This document shows positions 1 through 5,464 of a stretch of DNA of 5,997 bases, piece after piece. Each line of letters starts with the position of its first letter. The stretch's first letter is position 1. The stretch is from Pseudomonadota bacterium (lineage in GTDB: Bacteria; Bdellovibrionota; Bacteriovoracia; Bacteriovoracales; Bacteriovoracaceae): NCBI GenBank assembly GCA_023432655.1, contig JAEYUK010000028.1:1-5997 (forward strand), written 5' to 3'. Both the position numbers and the translations under genes were made by a program. A model generated the notes under the pieces. The model worked only from the letters and a program-made list of their open reading frames with translations, searched no databases and was not told the DNA's origin.

Positions 1-161
1 GCTTTGTACTCTGTAGGATACTGATCAATGCGGTGGGATTCGTAATGGTAATTATCAATATGGGGCGGTGTGGGTTTGTCTCGATGGGCCAGTTTTGACC
101 AATAATATTGCATGCTGTTTTTGACACTCTCCCAACGTCCTGTGATTCCATCTAGCCTCAT
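1..161 (-). CDS. CsbD/YjbJ-like small stress protein, N-terminal part (cut by window edge)
   Basis: The frame opens at ATG (159-161) and stays open to the left edge, giving 53 residues with no stop. The start is fixed by a perfect Shine-Dalgarno sequence, AAGGAGG at 167-173, five bases before the ATG. The first 28 residues line up without gaps with the CsbD/YjbJ (UPF0337) family as I recall it: D4, G8, W10, K14, W21, K23-L24 and D28 all fall in register with the E. coli YjbJ pattern D..(3)..G-x-W-x3-K-x6-W-x-K-L. After residue 30 the sequence turns Pro/His/Tyr-rich (PTPPHIDNYHYESHR) and no longer resembles YjbJ. It may therefore be a divergent or extended member. CsbD proteins are small, abundant, general-stress-induced cytoplasmic proteins of unknown biochemical role. 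A sigma-54-like promoter lies just upstream. Being a gene is near certain; the family call is moderate because it rests on a short N-terminal match and the C-terminus is missing. Confidence 0.6.
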   Translation of the reverse strand, partial: MRLDGITGRWESVKNSMQYYWSKLAHRDKPTPPHIDNYHYESHRIDQYPTEYK

Positions 162-190
162 AATCGCCTCCTTTTGACAGGAAACTAAGA

Positions 191-207
191 AGCATGAACG
201 GTGCCAA
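191..207 (-). promoter_or_regulatory. Candidate sigma-54 (RpoN) -24/-12 promoter of the CsbD-like gene
   Basis: On the minus strand the bases read TTGGCAC-CGTTC-ATGCT. The consensus is (T)TGGCAC-N5-TTGCW, so only one position of the -12 box differs. The invariant GG (204-205) and GC (192-193) have the required spacing. A start about 11-12 bases downstream of the GC would fall near 180-181. That leaves a leader of about 20 bases carrying the strong Shine-Dalgarno, which is exactly where a promoter for this gene should be. No convincing -35/-10 pair is visible in the same gap. The element overlaps the T-run of the upstream terminator. The cognate enhancer-binding protein and its sites are not identifiable; upstream sites would lie inside the leucine dehydrogenase gene. 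Confidence 0.6.
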
Positions 208-233
208 AAAAAAGGCCCTCATAAGAGGGCCTT
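206..233 (-). terminator. Rho-independent terminator of the leucine dehydrogenase gene
   Basis: Read on the minus strand, there is a GC-rich hairpin with arms AAGGCCCTC (225-233) and GAGGGCCTT (212-220). The arms pair perfectly over nine bases around a four-base loop (221-224) and run into eight T residues (206-213). It begins 12 bases after the TAA of the leucine dehydrogenase frame. The opposite strand has no T-run after the hairpin, so termination should act on minus-strand transcripts only. Confidence 0.93.
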
Positions 234-244
234 CCAGAGTTAAA

Positions 245-1348
245 TTATCTTCTTTTTTGACCAGGCATACGATGCGAGATTTTTCCAAGATAAGAAGTTT
301 TGATTTTTCTCATCGATTCAATTCTCATCTCTGCCATGACGTCGGCAGCTTTATTGACTGGGATATTCTGCTCATCAGAAATAGCAAAAACTTCAAGAGT
401 CTTATCGTAAATAGTATCAACCATACGACGTGACTTAGAATCCGCCCATCCTTCGAACTCAATTGAAACGTTCATTACACCACCAGCATTAACCAGGTAA
501 TCTGGAGCGTAGAGGATGCCTTTTTCTTTTAAGATCAAACCATGACGATCTTCTTTAAGCTGGTTATTAGCAGCACCGCACACGATTTTAGCTTTGAGCT
601 GAGGAATAGTTTCATCGTTAACAGAAGCACCAAGAGCGCACGGAGTATAGATATCGCAGTTAACTCCGAAGATTTCAGTAGGAGAAACAAATTTTGCATT
701 AGGAAATGCATCTTTCATTCTCTGAATATTCTTTTCGTTAACGTCCGTGAAAATGATATTGGCACCAACTTCGTTAAGAAGTTTTGAAAGCTCAAAACCA
801 ACTGAACCAGCGCCTTGAAGGGCAATTGTTTTGCCTTTAAGTTCGCGAGAACCAAAAACCTTTGTAACTGAAGCTTCGATACCGCGGAATACACCCAGGG
901 CCGTATATGGCGAAGGGTTTCCTGAACCGCCGTTAGCAAGTGAAACACCTGTCACGTGATTTGTTTCAGTGAAGATGTGCTCAATGTCTTCAACGTTAGT
1001 ATTCACATCTTCTGCAGTGATATAGCGACCGTTAAGTGATTCAATAAAACGACCGAACGAGCGGAAAAGAGCTTCGCTCTTATTTTTTGGATCGGCAATG
1101 ATTACGGCCTTACCGCCACCAAGATTTAATCCAGAGATAGCATTTTTATAAGTCATTCCACGAGAGAGACGAAGAACGTCAACTAATGCCTCTTCTTCAC
1201 TCGCATAAGGCCAGAGTCTTGTTCCACCTAGCGCTGGACCCAGGGTTGTATCGTGGATACCAACAATTGCTTTTAATCCACAGGACTTATCCTGAACAAA
1301 AACCACTTCTTCGTGGCCCATCGAATACATTTTCTCAAGTGTAAACAT
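245..1348 (-). CDS. ldh: Leucine dehydrogenase (Glu/Leu/Phe/Val dehydrogenase family)
   Basis: This 367-residue protein matches Bacillus/Geobacillus leucine dehydrogenase along its whole length and at the usual size. The enzyme reversibly deaminates leucine, valine and isoleucine to branched-chain 2-oxo acids with NAD+, in the cytoplasm. The oxo acids feed catabolism or branched fatty-acid precursors. Visible landmarks are HDTTLGPALGGTR (32-44); the substrate lysine K68 in MTYKNA; the GLNLGGGKAVI block with catalytic K80; TAEDV (111-115, D114); SGNPSPYTALGV (142-153); the dinucleotide-binding GAGSVG (179-184) followed by D202 at the end of the next strand, which favours NAD; and APDYLVNAGGV (281-291). 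The start is set by AGGAG (1355-1359) six bases before the ATG. It is a single gene, divergent from the ferredoxin and closed by its own terminator. The last few residues (KISHRMPGQKRR) differ from Bacillus, but nothing catalytic is missing. The symbol bcd is also used for this gene. Confidence 0.95.
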   Translation of the reverse strand: MFTLEKMYSMGHEEVVFVQDKSCGLKAIVGIHDTTLGPALGGTRLWPYASEEEALVDVLRLSRGMTYKNAISGLNLGGGKAVIIADPKNKSEALFRSFGRFIESLNGRYITAEDVNTNVEDIEHIFTETNHVTGVSLANGGSGNPSPYTALGVFRGIEASVTKVFGSRELKGKTIALQGAGSVGFELSKLLNEVGANIIFTDVNEKNIQRMKDAFPNAKFVSPTEIFGVNCDIYTPCALGASVNDETIPQLKAKIVCGAANNQLKEDRHGLILKEKGILYAPDYLVNAGGVMNVSIEFEGWADSKSRRMVDTIYDKTLEVFAISDEQNIPVNKAADVMAEMRIESMRKIKTSYLGKISHRMPGQKRR

Positions 1349-1457
1349 AGAGTTCTCCTCTTGTGCCGGTTTTACCGGGTGACAAAATAATGAGTTGAGT
1401 TAAACTTATTTGCGAGAAGTATCAAACTCTCAGAAGTTTTTGACAAGGAAGAATCTT
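1349..1457. promoter_or_regulatory. Divergent intergenic region between leucine dehydrogenase and ferredoxin genes
   Basis: This 109-bp stretch must hold the promoters of both outward-facing genes. I do not see a consensus sigma-70 promoter for either. Weak candidates are CATTAT as a minus-strand -10 (1387-1392) for leucine dehydrogenase and TATCAA as a plus-strand -10 (1420-1425) for the ferredoxin, neither with a good -35. A short perfect dyad, CCGGT-TTT-ACCGG (1366-1378), lies in the leucine dehydrogenase leader just upstream of its Shine-Dalgarno. It could be an operator half-site pair or a small mRNA hairpin. Confidence 0.45.
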
Positions 1458-1775
1458 ATGCCCAGAGTGTCAATTAAGGACACCACTAAAAATTTTGAAG
1501 TGAATGAAAATGAGATTCTTTACGACGCCCTCTATGATCGTGGAGAAGAATTGCCTCATGGCTGTCTTTCAGGTTCGTGTGGGGCCTGCCGAGTTGAAGT
1601 CATAAGCGGCAAAGAAAACCTTCAAGCTCCAGGCGTCATTGAGCAAAACACCATTGAGGCCCTAAAAGATGAATTCAATTCGACCCGTGGAAAAGAATTT
1701 GTCGAGGGCAAAGAAATAAGACTTTCTTGTCGCGCTAAAGTAATCGGTGATGTCTGTATTATTCCAATTAAATAG
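1458..1775 (+). CDS. Small [2Fe-2S] ferredoxin, plant/adrenodoxin-like fold
   Basis: A 105-residue soluble electron carrier. The cluster loop is GCLSGSCGACRVEV with C36, C41 and C44 (C-x4-C-x2-C). The fourth ligand is most likely C91 in LSCRAKV, the usual place near the C-terminus of the fold. C100 is an extra cysteine. The gap between the third and fourth ligands is 46 residues, longer than the roughly 29 of plant-type ferredoxins. A Glu/Lys-rich insert at about 62-86 accounts for the difference. The start at ATG 1458 is chosen because AAGGAAGA (1445-1452) precedes it at proper spacing and MPRVSIKD begins the fold cleanly. An upstream in-frame TTG at 1410 has no ribosome-binding site. The gene stands alone on the plus strand, and its TAG lies inside the 3' end of the converging flavoprotein gene. 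No terminator follows. The partner is unknown; the neighbouring flavoprotein is a candidate only by proximity. Confidence 0.9.
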   Translation: MPRVSIKDTTKNFEVNENEILYDALYDRGEELPHGCLSGSCGACRVEVISGKENLQAPGVIEQNTIEALKDEFNSTRGKEFVEGKEIRLSCRAKVIGDVCIIPIK

Positions 1776-2745
1776 GACGTCGTGCAGAGCGAATTTTCAT
1801 ATTGATGGAGTTCGCCGCATTCACAGCTGTATCCCATGCCGTATAGATTTGTTTCTTAGTATTCGCCTTTAAATCACCGGCCACATATAAACCAGGTACT
1901 GAGGTGAGTCCGCTATCCTGGGCCTTCACAAAGCCTCTCTCATCGAGTTCTGCACCTAACTGCTTGGCCAATTCATTGTAGATAATCATACCCATCGAGA
2001 CAAAGCATATGTCTGTTTCAACTAGGGTGCCATCTTCCAGGGAGAATCCTTCCAGTATTTTTCCTTTCTCCTGGCCCACGACATCTAAAATAAATTCTTC
2101 TCTCACTTTAATGCCATAGTGATCAATGAGTTTTTGGGTATCGGGCTGAAATTCGGTTTTTTTACCATTAGTCAGAATAGTGAATTCTTTCGGATGATAA
2201 CGCTCATGAAGCATGATCGCTGCCCAGGCGGCCCCATTACCGTGGCCTATCACTGATGCTTTTTTATTTAAAACGTGATGACCGTCACATATCAAACAGT
2301 AATCAATTGTCTGGGCATTGGCATAATCAAAGACTGTTTCGATAGTTCCTTTAATTTCCGGCTGAACATCCATCACGCCGGTACAAAGAATAATATATTG
2401 AGCGTAATGAGTATTATTTTTTGAATCGGTAATCTCAAAGAGATCGCCTTGTTTTTTTAAAGACACCACACCTGTATTCTTATGCTGATGGAGCCTGTCT
2501 TTAAAGTCGGATTCCGAGATCCACTTCAGTGTCTCAAGGTTGGGTTCTTGAATGCCACGTTTATAATGGAAGTGACCCGGGATATTTTCAACTTTTCTCA
2601 CCCACAGATCACGAGAGCGTTTTTTATCTTTGGGTGAACCTGGAAAGAACAGACAGTCATCATTATTCAAAACGGTTCTAAGCACGGCCATCGTTCCGGC
2701 CGAACCACCACCAATCACGCATACTGGAAATATTTTTTGGTCCAT
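1768..2745 (-). CDS. Thioredoxin-reductase-like FAD-dependent oxidoreductase, atypical NAD(P) site
   Basis: A 325-residue cytoplasmic flavoprotein with the domain order and length of bacterial thioredoxin reductase. The N-terminal FAD-binding Rossmann motif is VIGGGSAG (10-17), followed by the ENIPGH segment (53-58). The inserted pyridine-nucleotide domain carries DYCLICDGHH, so a CxxC pair (C150, C153) with the family's Asp-Gly sits where TrxR has CATCDG. The nucleotide loop is GHGNGA (167-172), and the closing FAD motif is GLYVAGD (285-291). The TrxR motif HRRxxxR, which binds the 2'-phosphate of NADPH, is absent; the equivalent stretch reads LTNGKKTEF (191-199). NADH, ferredoxin or another donor is therefore possible. 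The start ATG lies three bases after the corC-like stop (TAG-GTC-ATG) with only a weak AGG before it, suggesting translational coupling. Its 3' end overlaps the ferredoxin gene by 8 bp. The family call is firm; that it reduces thioredoxin is not established. Confidence 0.85.
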   Translation of the reverse strand: MDQKIFPVCVIGGGSAGTMAVLRTVLNNDDCLFFPGSPKDKKRSRDLWVRKVENIPGHFHYKRGIQEPNLETLKWISESDFKDRLHQHKNTGVVSLKKQGDLFEITDSKNNTHYAQYIILCTGVMDVQPEIKGTIETVFDYANAQTIDYCLICDGHHVLNKKASVIGHGNGAAWAAIMLHERYHPKEFTILTNGKKTEFQPDTQKLIDHYGIKVREEFILDVVGQEKGKILEGFSLEDGTLVETDICFVSMGMIIYNELAKQLGAELDERGFVKAQDSGLTSVPGLYVAGDLKANTKKQIYTAWDTAVNAANSINMKIRSARRPI

Positions 2746-2748
2746 GAC

Positions 2749-4077
2749 CTATTTTGCACCAATCGCAGGGTGATGGTCATGGTTCTCAGCTTCATTCTTC
2801 TTAGTATTTTCAGATTCTCTCAGGTGCGAGCCAGAAGTTGACTTAATCTTAACTTCTTTAATTTCAGAATTTTTAACGCGCACAAGTTCGAATGAGAAGC
2901 CATCCCAAATGATAATATGACCTTTCTTAGGGAAGGCGTTCCCCAGCTGTTCCATGAGAAAGCCATTAAGAGTTGAGTAGTTATCATTTAATGGAATTTC
3001 AATATCGTATTCGTTATAGAGATCTCTGAGCGAAATAGTAGAAGGAACAGTAATCCCTTCAGCATTCTCTACTCCTGGAATTAAATCCTCGTCATCATCA
3101 TGCTCGTCTTGAATATCACCGAAAATCTCTTCCATAATATCTTCAAGAGTAAGCATTCCCACCACAATACCGTTTTCATCTTTAACTAAGGCCAGGTGAA
3201 CTTTTTTACGGTTCATGTGGTCAAAGACCGCCTGGATTTTCATGTGTTCGTAGACGAAGAAAGGTGGCTTTACATATTTTGAAATATCAAAGTTTTTTTG
3301 TTCTTCCGGACTAGAAAAAACGAGATCTTTAATGTGAAGAAATCCGATGACGTTATCTAAATCTTCATCATAAACCGGGAAACGAGAATGGGCAGTATTC
3401 TGTACGGTTTTAATAACGTCCATGAATCCGGAATTTTTCTTTAGACTCTTAATCTGGGTTCTTGGAACCATGATGTCCTTCACTTTAATAGAAGGGAATT
3501 CAAGGATCGAGTTAAGAAGATCGATTTGTTTAGAATCAATAGAGCGCTCTTCTTCTGCCATTTCAACCATGACTTCAATATCGTCTTTAGTGACCAAACG
3601 GCTTCGGACGTTTACATTTTTTCCCAGTACTAATTGGATGATTTTAGTGAACGCTTTAACAATCGGATACATGAGGTAATAGAAACCCATCAAAACCATG
3701 ATGCTAAAGGGCGCGAATTTTTCTGAATTTCCACGTGCAATTGTTTTTGGTGCAATTTCACCAAAGATCAAAATCATGACCGTGGTTACCCCTACACTCA
3801 CCGCGATGGCATCATTCGAGAAAAACCCCTGAGCAATGCTGGTGGAAAGGGATGCAATTAAAATGTTGAAAAAGTTATTTCCCACCAAAATGGTAGTTAA
3901 AATATCATTCGGAATTTCCAACCATTTCTTCATCGCCCAGGAATCATAACCATGTTCTTCAGCGATTTGTTTGGCCTTCTCATGAGGCAATGAAAGCAAG
4001 GCCGCTTCCGATGCCGAGAAGAAGGAAGAAAGTAATAGAGAGACAGCAAGGATAAGAATCTCTTGTTCGGTACTCAT
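2749..4077 (-). CDS. CorC/HlyC-family membrane protein (CNNM + CBS pair + CorC domain)
   Basis: A 442-residue inner-membrane protein, full length for the family, often annotated as hemolysin or magnesium/cobalt efflux protein. The N-terminal CNNM/DUF21 domain (about 1-190) has hydrophobic segments near 5-25, 60-85, 90-110 and 122-150. It also has the conserved FSASEAALLSL (20-30), GNNFFN (66-71) and FGEIAPKTIA (105-114) motifs. Two CBS domains follow: DIMVPRTQI onward (about 201-260) and about 268-322, ending LTLEDIMEEIFGDIQDE. A CorC/HlyC domain covers about 341-413. An acidic DEHDDDED linker (324-331) and a His-rich tail (HDHH, 433-436) are noticeable. Related CNNM proteins bind or export Mg2+, with CBS domains sensing nucleotides; the substrate here is not shown. 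The start is bounded by an in-frame TGA four codons upstream of the ATG. No clear Shine-Dalgarno precedes it. An upstream extended -10 promoter probably drives this gene and the flavoprotein. Confidence 0.93.
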   Translation of the reverse strand: MSTEQEILILAVSLLLSSFFSASEAALLSLPHEKAKQIAEEHGYDSWAMKKWLEIPNDILTTILVGNNFFNILIASLSTSIAQGFFSNDAIAVSVGVTTVMILIFGEIAPKTIARGNSEKFAPFSIMVLMGFYYLMYPIVKAFTKIIQLVLGKNVNVRSRLVTKDDIEVMVEMAEEERSIDSKQIDLLNSILEFPSIKVKDIMVPRTQIKSLKKNSGFMDVIKTVQNTAHSRFPVYDEDLDNVIGFLHIKDLVFSSPEEQKNFDISKYVKPPFFVYEHMKIQAVFDHMNRKKVHLALVKDENGIVVGMLTLEDIMEEIFGDIQDEHDDDEDLIPGVENAEGITVPSTISLRDLYNEYDIEIPLNDNYSTLNGFLMEQLGNAFPKKGHIIIWDGFSFELVRVKNSEIKEVKIKSTSGSHLRESENTKKNEAENHDHHPAIGAK

Positions 4078-4132
4078 AGTGAATGTTCAGCTTGTTGAAG
4101 TTTGAAGGCGACTGTTGCCGATTCGGCCGGGG

Positions 4133-4145
4133 GTTCTATAAGAAC
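4133..4145. repeat. Short perfect dyad GTTCT-ATA-AGAAC in the corC-like leader
   Basis: Five-base arms around a three-base centre lie between the predicted transcription start (about 4173) and the corC-like ATG. A second small dyad, GCCGA-T-TCGGC (4117-4127), follows within the same leader. They could be protein-binding sites or weak mRNA hairpins; arms this short also occur by chance. Confidence 0.3.
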
Positions 4146-4179
4146 TAACTCCTGTTAAGTAAATAAAATTACGTCCTCT

Positions 4180-4207
4180 ATTATATCACAAACCGCTATA
4201 AGAGCAA
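4180..4207 (-). promoter_or_regulatory. Sigma-70-type promoter with extended -10 for the corC-like gene
   Basis: On the minus strand a perfect TATAAT (4180-4185) is preceded by TGA, forming the extended -10 element TGnTATAAT. A partial -35, TTGCTC (4202-4207), lies 16 bases upstream. Transcription would start near 4173, leaving a leader of about 95 bases before the corC-like ATG. The promoter lies wholly in the 161-bp gap after the zinc-ribbon gene, so the corC-like gene and the flavoprotein can be expressed separately from the genes upstream. Confidence 0.7.
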
Positions 4208-4256
4208 CAGATCAAACAAATTCTTGTTAGTCCTGCTTTTAATGGGATAGCGGTTT
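4190..4256. repeat. Perfect 10-bp inverted repeat spanning the corC-like promoter and the end of the zinc-ribbon gene
   Basis: AAACCGCTAT (4190-4199) is matched exactly by its reverse complement ATAGCGGTTT (4247-4256), with 47 bases between. The left arm occupies the spacer of the corC-like promoter. The right arm is inside the last codons of the zinc-ribbon gene. A small AACAA/TTGTT dyad (4214-4227) lies between them. No T-run follows, so this is not a standard terminator. It could be a paired operator or a long-loop RNA hairpin in read-through transcripts. Confidence 0.45.
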
Positions 4257-4691
4257 GCCCTTAAAATCATGGTCAGAATAAACAATCCGGTCATGCATTT
4301 CATGGTCAAAAGGTCTGATTTCTTCCATGTTCGTAACCTTACGAAAATTGGTGTTGCACTTATAACAGATTGCCACCATCGCAAGCTTTCTGAACAAAAA
4401 TAGATCTACTAAATATAAAACCACCAGACTTATTCCATAAGTCCAAATAGAGAGAATCGCTGCAATAACGAATAAGGCGACTCCAATCTTTCGATTAAAA
4501 TCTTTCTGTTTATAAAAATCCATACGAGTACAAACCGGGCATTCTTTTAAAATCCCCTCTTCATGCTCTTGAGTAAATTTCACTTCCTGAACTTCTTTGC
4601 AGACTTCACAGGCAACTTTAGTCGCCTGATGGTCAGGAATGACTTCGATACTTGATCCGCAAGATTTGCAGGTAATTTGAACTTCCATCAT
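4239..4691 (-). CDS. Small membrane protein with two zinc-ribbon-like CxxC pairs on each side of the chain
   Basis: A 150-residue protein not assigned to a named family. It holds four CxxC motifs. C8/C11 and C28/C31 form an N-terminal zinc-ribbon-like unit ending near residue 40. C51/C54 (ECPVC) and C109/C112 (CYKC) would form a second unit. Two hydrophobic stretches (about 69-83 and 86-100, possibly a hairpin) lie between the second pair of motifs, so the second ribbon would be closed across a membrane hairpin with both ends on the same side, probably the cytoplasm. The tail is rich in His and Asp (DHEMHD, YSDHD). The ATG overlaps the stop of the membrane protein upstream (ATGA, 4688-4691). 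There is no Shine-Dalgarno, consistent with translational coupling; a second ATG three bases on is an alternative start. Metal binding is inferred from the cysteines; a function cannot be given. Confidence 0.8.
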   Translation of the reverse strand: MMEVQITCKSCGSSIEVIPDHQATKVACEVCKEVQEVKFTQEHEEGILKECPVCTRMDFYKQKDFNRKIGVALFVIAAILSIWTYGISLVVLYLVDLFLFRKLAMVAICYKCNTNFRKVTNMEEIRPFDHEMHDRIVYSDHDFKGKPLSH

Positions 4692-5464
4692 AGTGGTAAC
4701 CCGTGTTTGGCCATGAGATAAACTGATATCAATTCGCCCACAATAACAAAAAACTCTACGATGTAAAGTACGCCGGTTGCACTCTGAGTTGAACGAAGTC
4801 TACACAAACGATAAGTAAAAAAGCTAAGGATGACAGGGGCCACGTAACCCCACAGGTAACGCATAGATAAGAATAACCAGTTGTACATGTAACCGTCCCC
4901 TAGCATCGAGCCCTCCGTAAAGTAAGGCTGACCAACGGAGAAGAAAACCGCGAGTGAAGACATGATCTTTATGAAAAAACTAATCCAGAGAATATACAGA
5001 CAATAAATAAGAGGCTCTACCGACAGATGTGGGACAACTAAGTAGTAGTGTCCAAGTGACATAGCGAAGTTACTGATCCCTAAAAGACACATACTCATAA
5101 TAAAGAACATGATCCAGATAGGGTCAAAAGCGAAAGTATGGAACACCAATGTGATGAAGGTGATGACCTGAAGAATATAAATGGCCCACATAAACCAGGA
5201 CTTATCGTCACGATGAAGAACTGATCCTAAAACATTGGTTGAAATTAAAATTCCATAGCACCACCACTCCACAGGGGTGAGACCTGGCTCCATGAAAAAA
5301 TCCACTCCAAAAGCCATGACCAGAGAACCTAATACGATAGAGGTTCCTAGTTTATAAAAGCCAACTCCAGTAAGTTTGGTACTCACGACGGGAGCAAAAA
5401 ACTGGGTTCCGAAAGCAAGGGATAAAAGGAAAAAGTGGATACAAATCTGGGTAATACTATTCAT
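4688..5464 (-). CDS. Uncharacterised polytopic membrane protein (about eight helices)
   Basis: A 258-residue protein, almost entirely hydrophobic, that I do not recognise as a named family. Eight membrane segments can be drawn near residues 3-24, 38-54, 66-84, 90-110, 115-137, 152-176, 196-218 and 231-250. Polar residues that look conserved rather than random are the SLGHYYLVVPHLS segment (136-148, H139) after helix 5, the basic loop RLCRLRSTQSATG (219-231), and E237 and E244 in helix 8. I start it at ATG 5464, which overlaps the Nudix stop by 8 bases and is followed at once by the first helix. The frame can be extended to an ATG at 5497 or a TTG at 5500, but this would raise the overlap with the Nudix gene to over 40 bases, and neither has a ribosome-binding site. 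It is coupled to the zinc-ribbon gene by an ATGA overlap, suggesting a joint membrane role. Transport and redox roles are both open. Confidence 0.75.
   Translation of the reverse strand: MNSITQICIHFFLLSLAFGTQFFAPVVSTKLTGVGFYKLGTSIVLGSLVMAFGVDFFMEPGLTPVEWWCYGILISTNVLGSVLHRDDKSWFMWAIYILQVITFITLVFHTFAFDPIWIMFFIMSMCLLGISNFAMSLGHYYLVVPHLSVEPLIYCLYILWISFFIKIMSSLAVFFSVGQPYFTEGSMLGDGYMYNWLFLSMRYLWGYVAPVILSFFTYRLCRLRSTQSATGVLYIVEFFVIVGELISVYLMAKHGLPL

Noticed and set aside
55..288. Minus-strand 77-codon frame across the terminator and promoter
   Set aside because: It overlaps the hairpin terminator and the CsbD-like gene in another frame, and its protein has no recognisable features.
194..433. Plus-strand 79-codon frame opposite the leucine dehydrogenase 3' end
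   Set aside because: It is antisense to a solid full-length gene, reads through a terminator hairpin, and lacks a ribosome-binding site.
1440..1445. Perfect TTGACA -35 hexamer just before the ferredoxin
   Set aside because: A matching -10 at 17 bases would fall inside the coding sequence, and the hexamer overlaps the ribosome-binding site region.
1410..1457. A 16-residue N-terminal extension of the ferredoxin from a TTG at 1410
   Set aside because: There is no ribosome-binding site before the TTG, while the ATG at 1458 has AAGGAAGA at good spacing and begins the conserved fold.
1622..1837. Minus-strand 71-codon frame opposite the ferredoxin
   Set aside because: It is a shadow of the ferredoxin, whose cluster motif proves the plus-strand frame.
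4190..4256. Long inverted repeat as a rho-independent terminator of the zinc-ribbon gene
   Set aside because: The loop is 47 bases and no T-run follows the distal arm, so it does not meet terminator criteria.
4196..4384. Minus-strand 62-codon frame overlapping the zinc-ribbon gene end
   Set aside because: It is a frame-shifted shadow; the cysteine-pair frame is continuous and coupled to the gene upstream.
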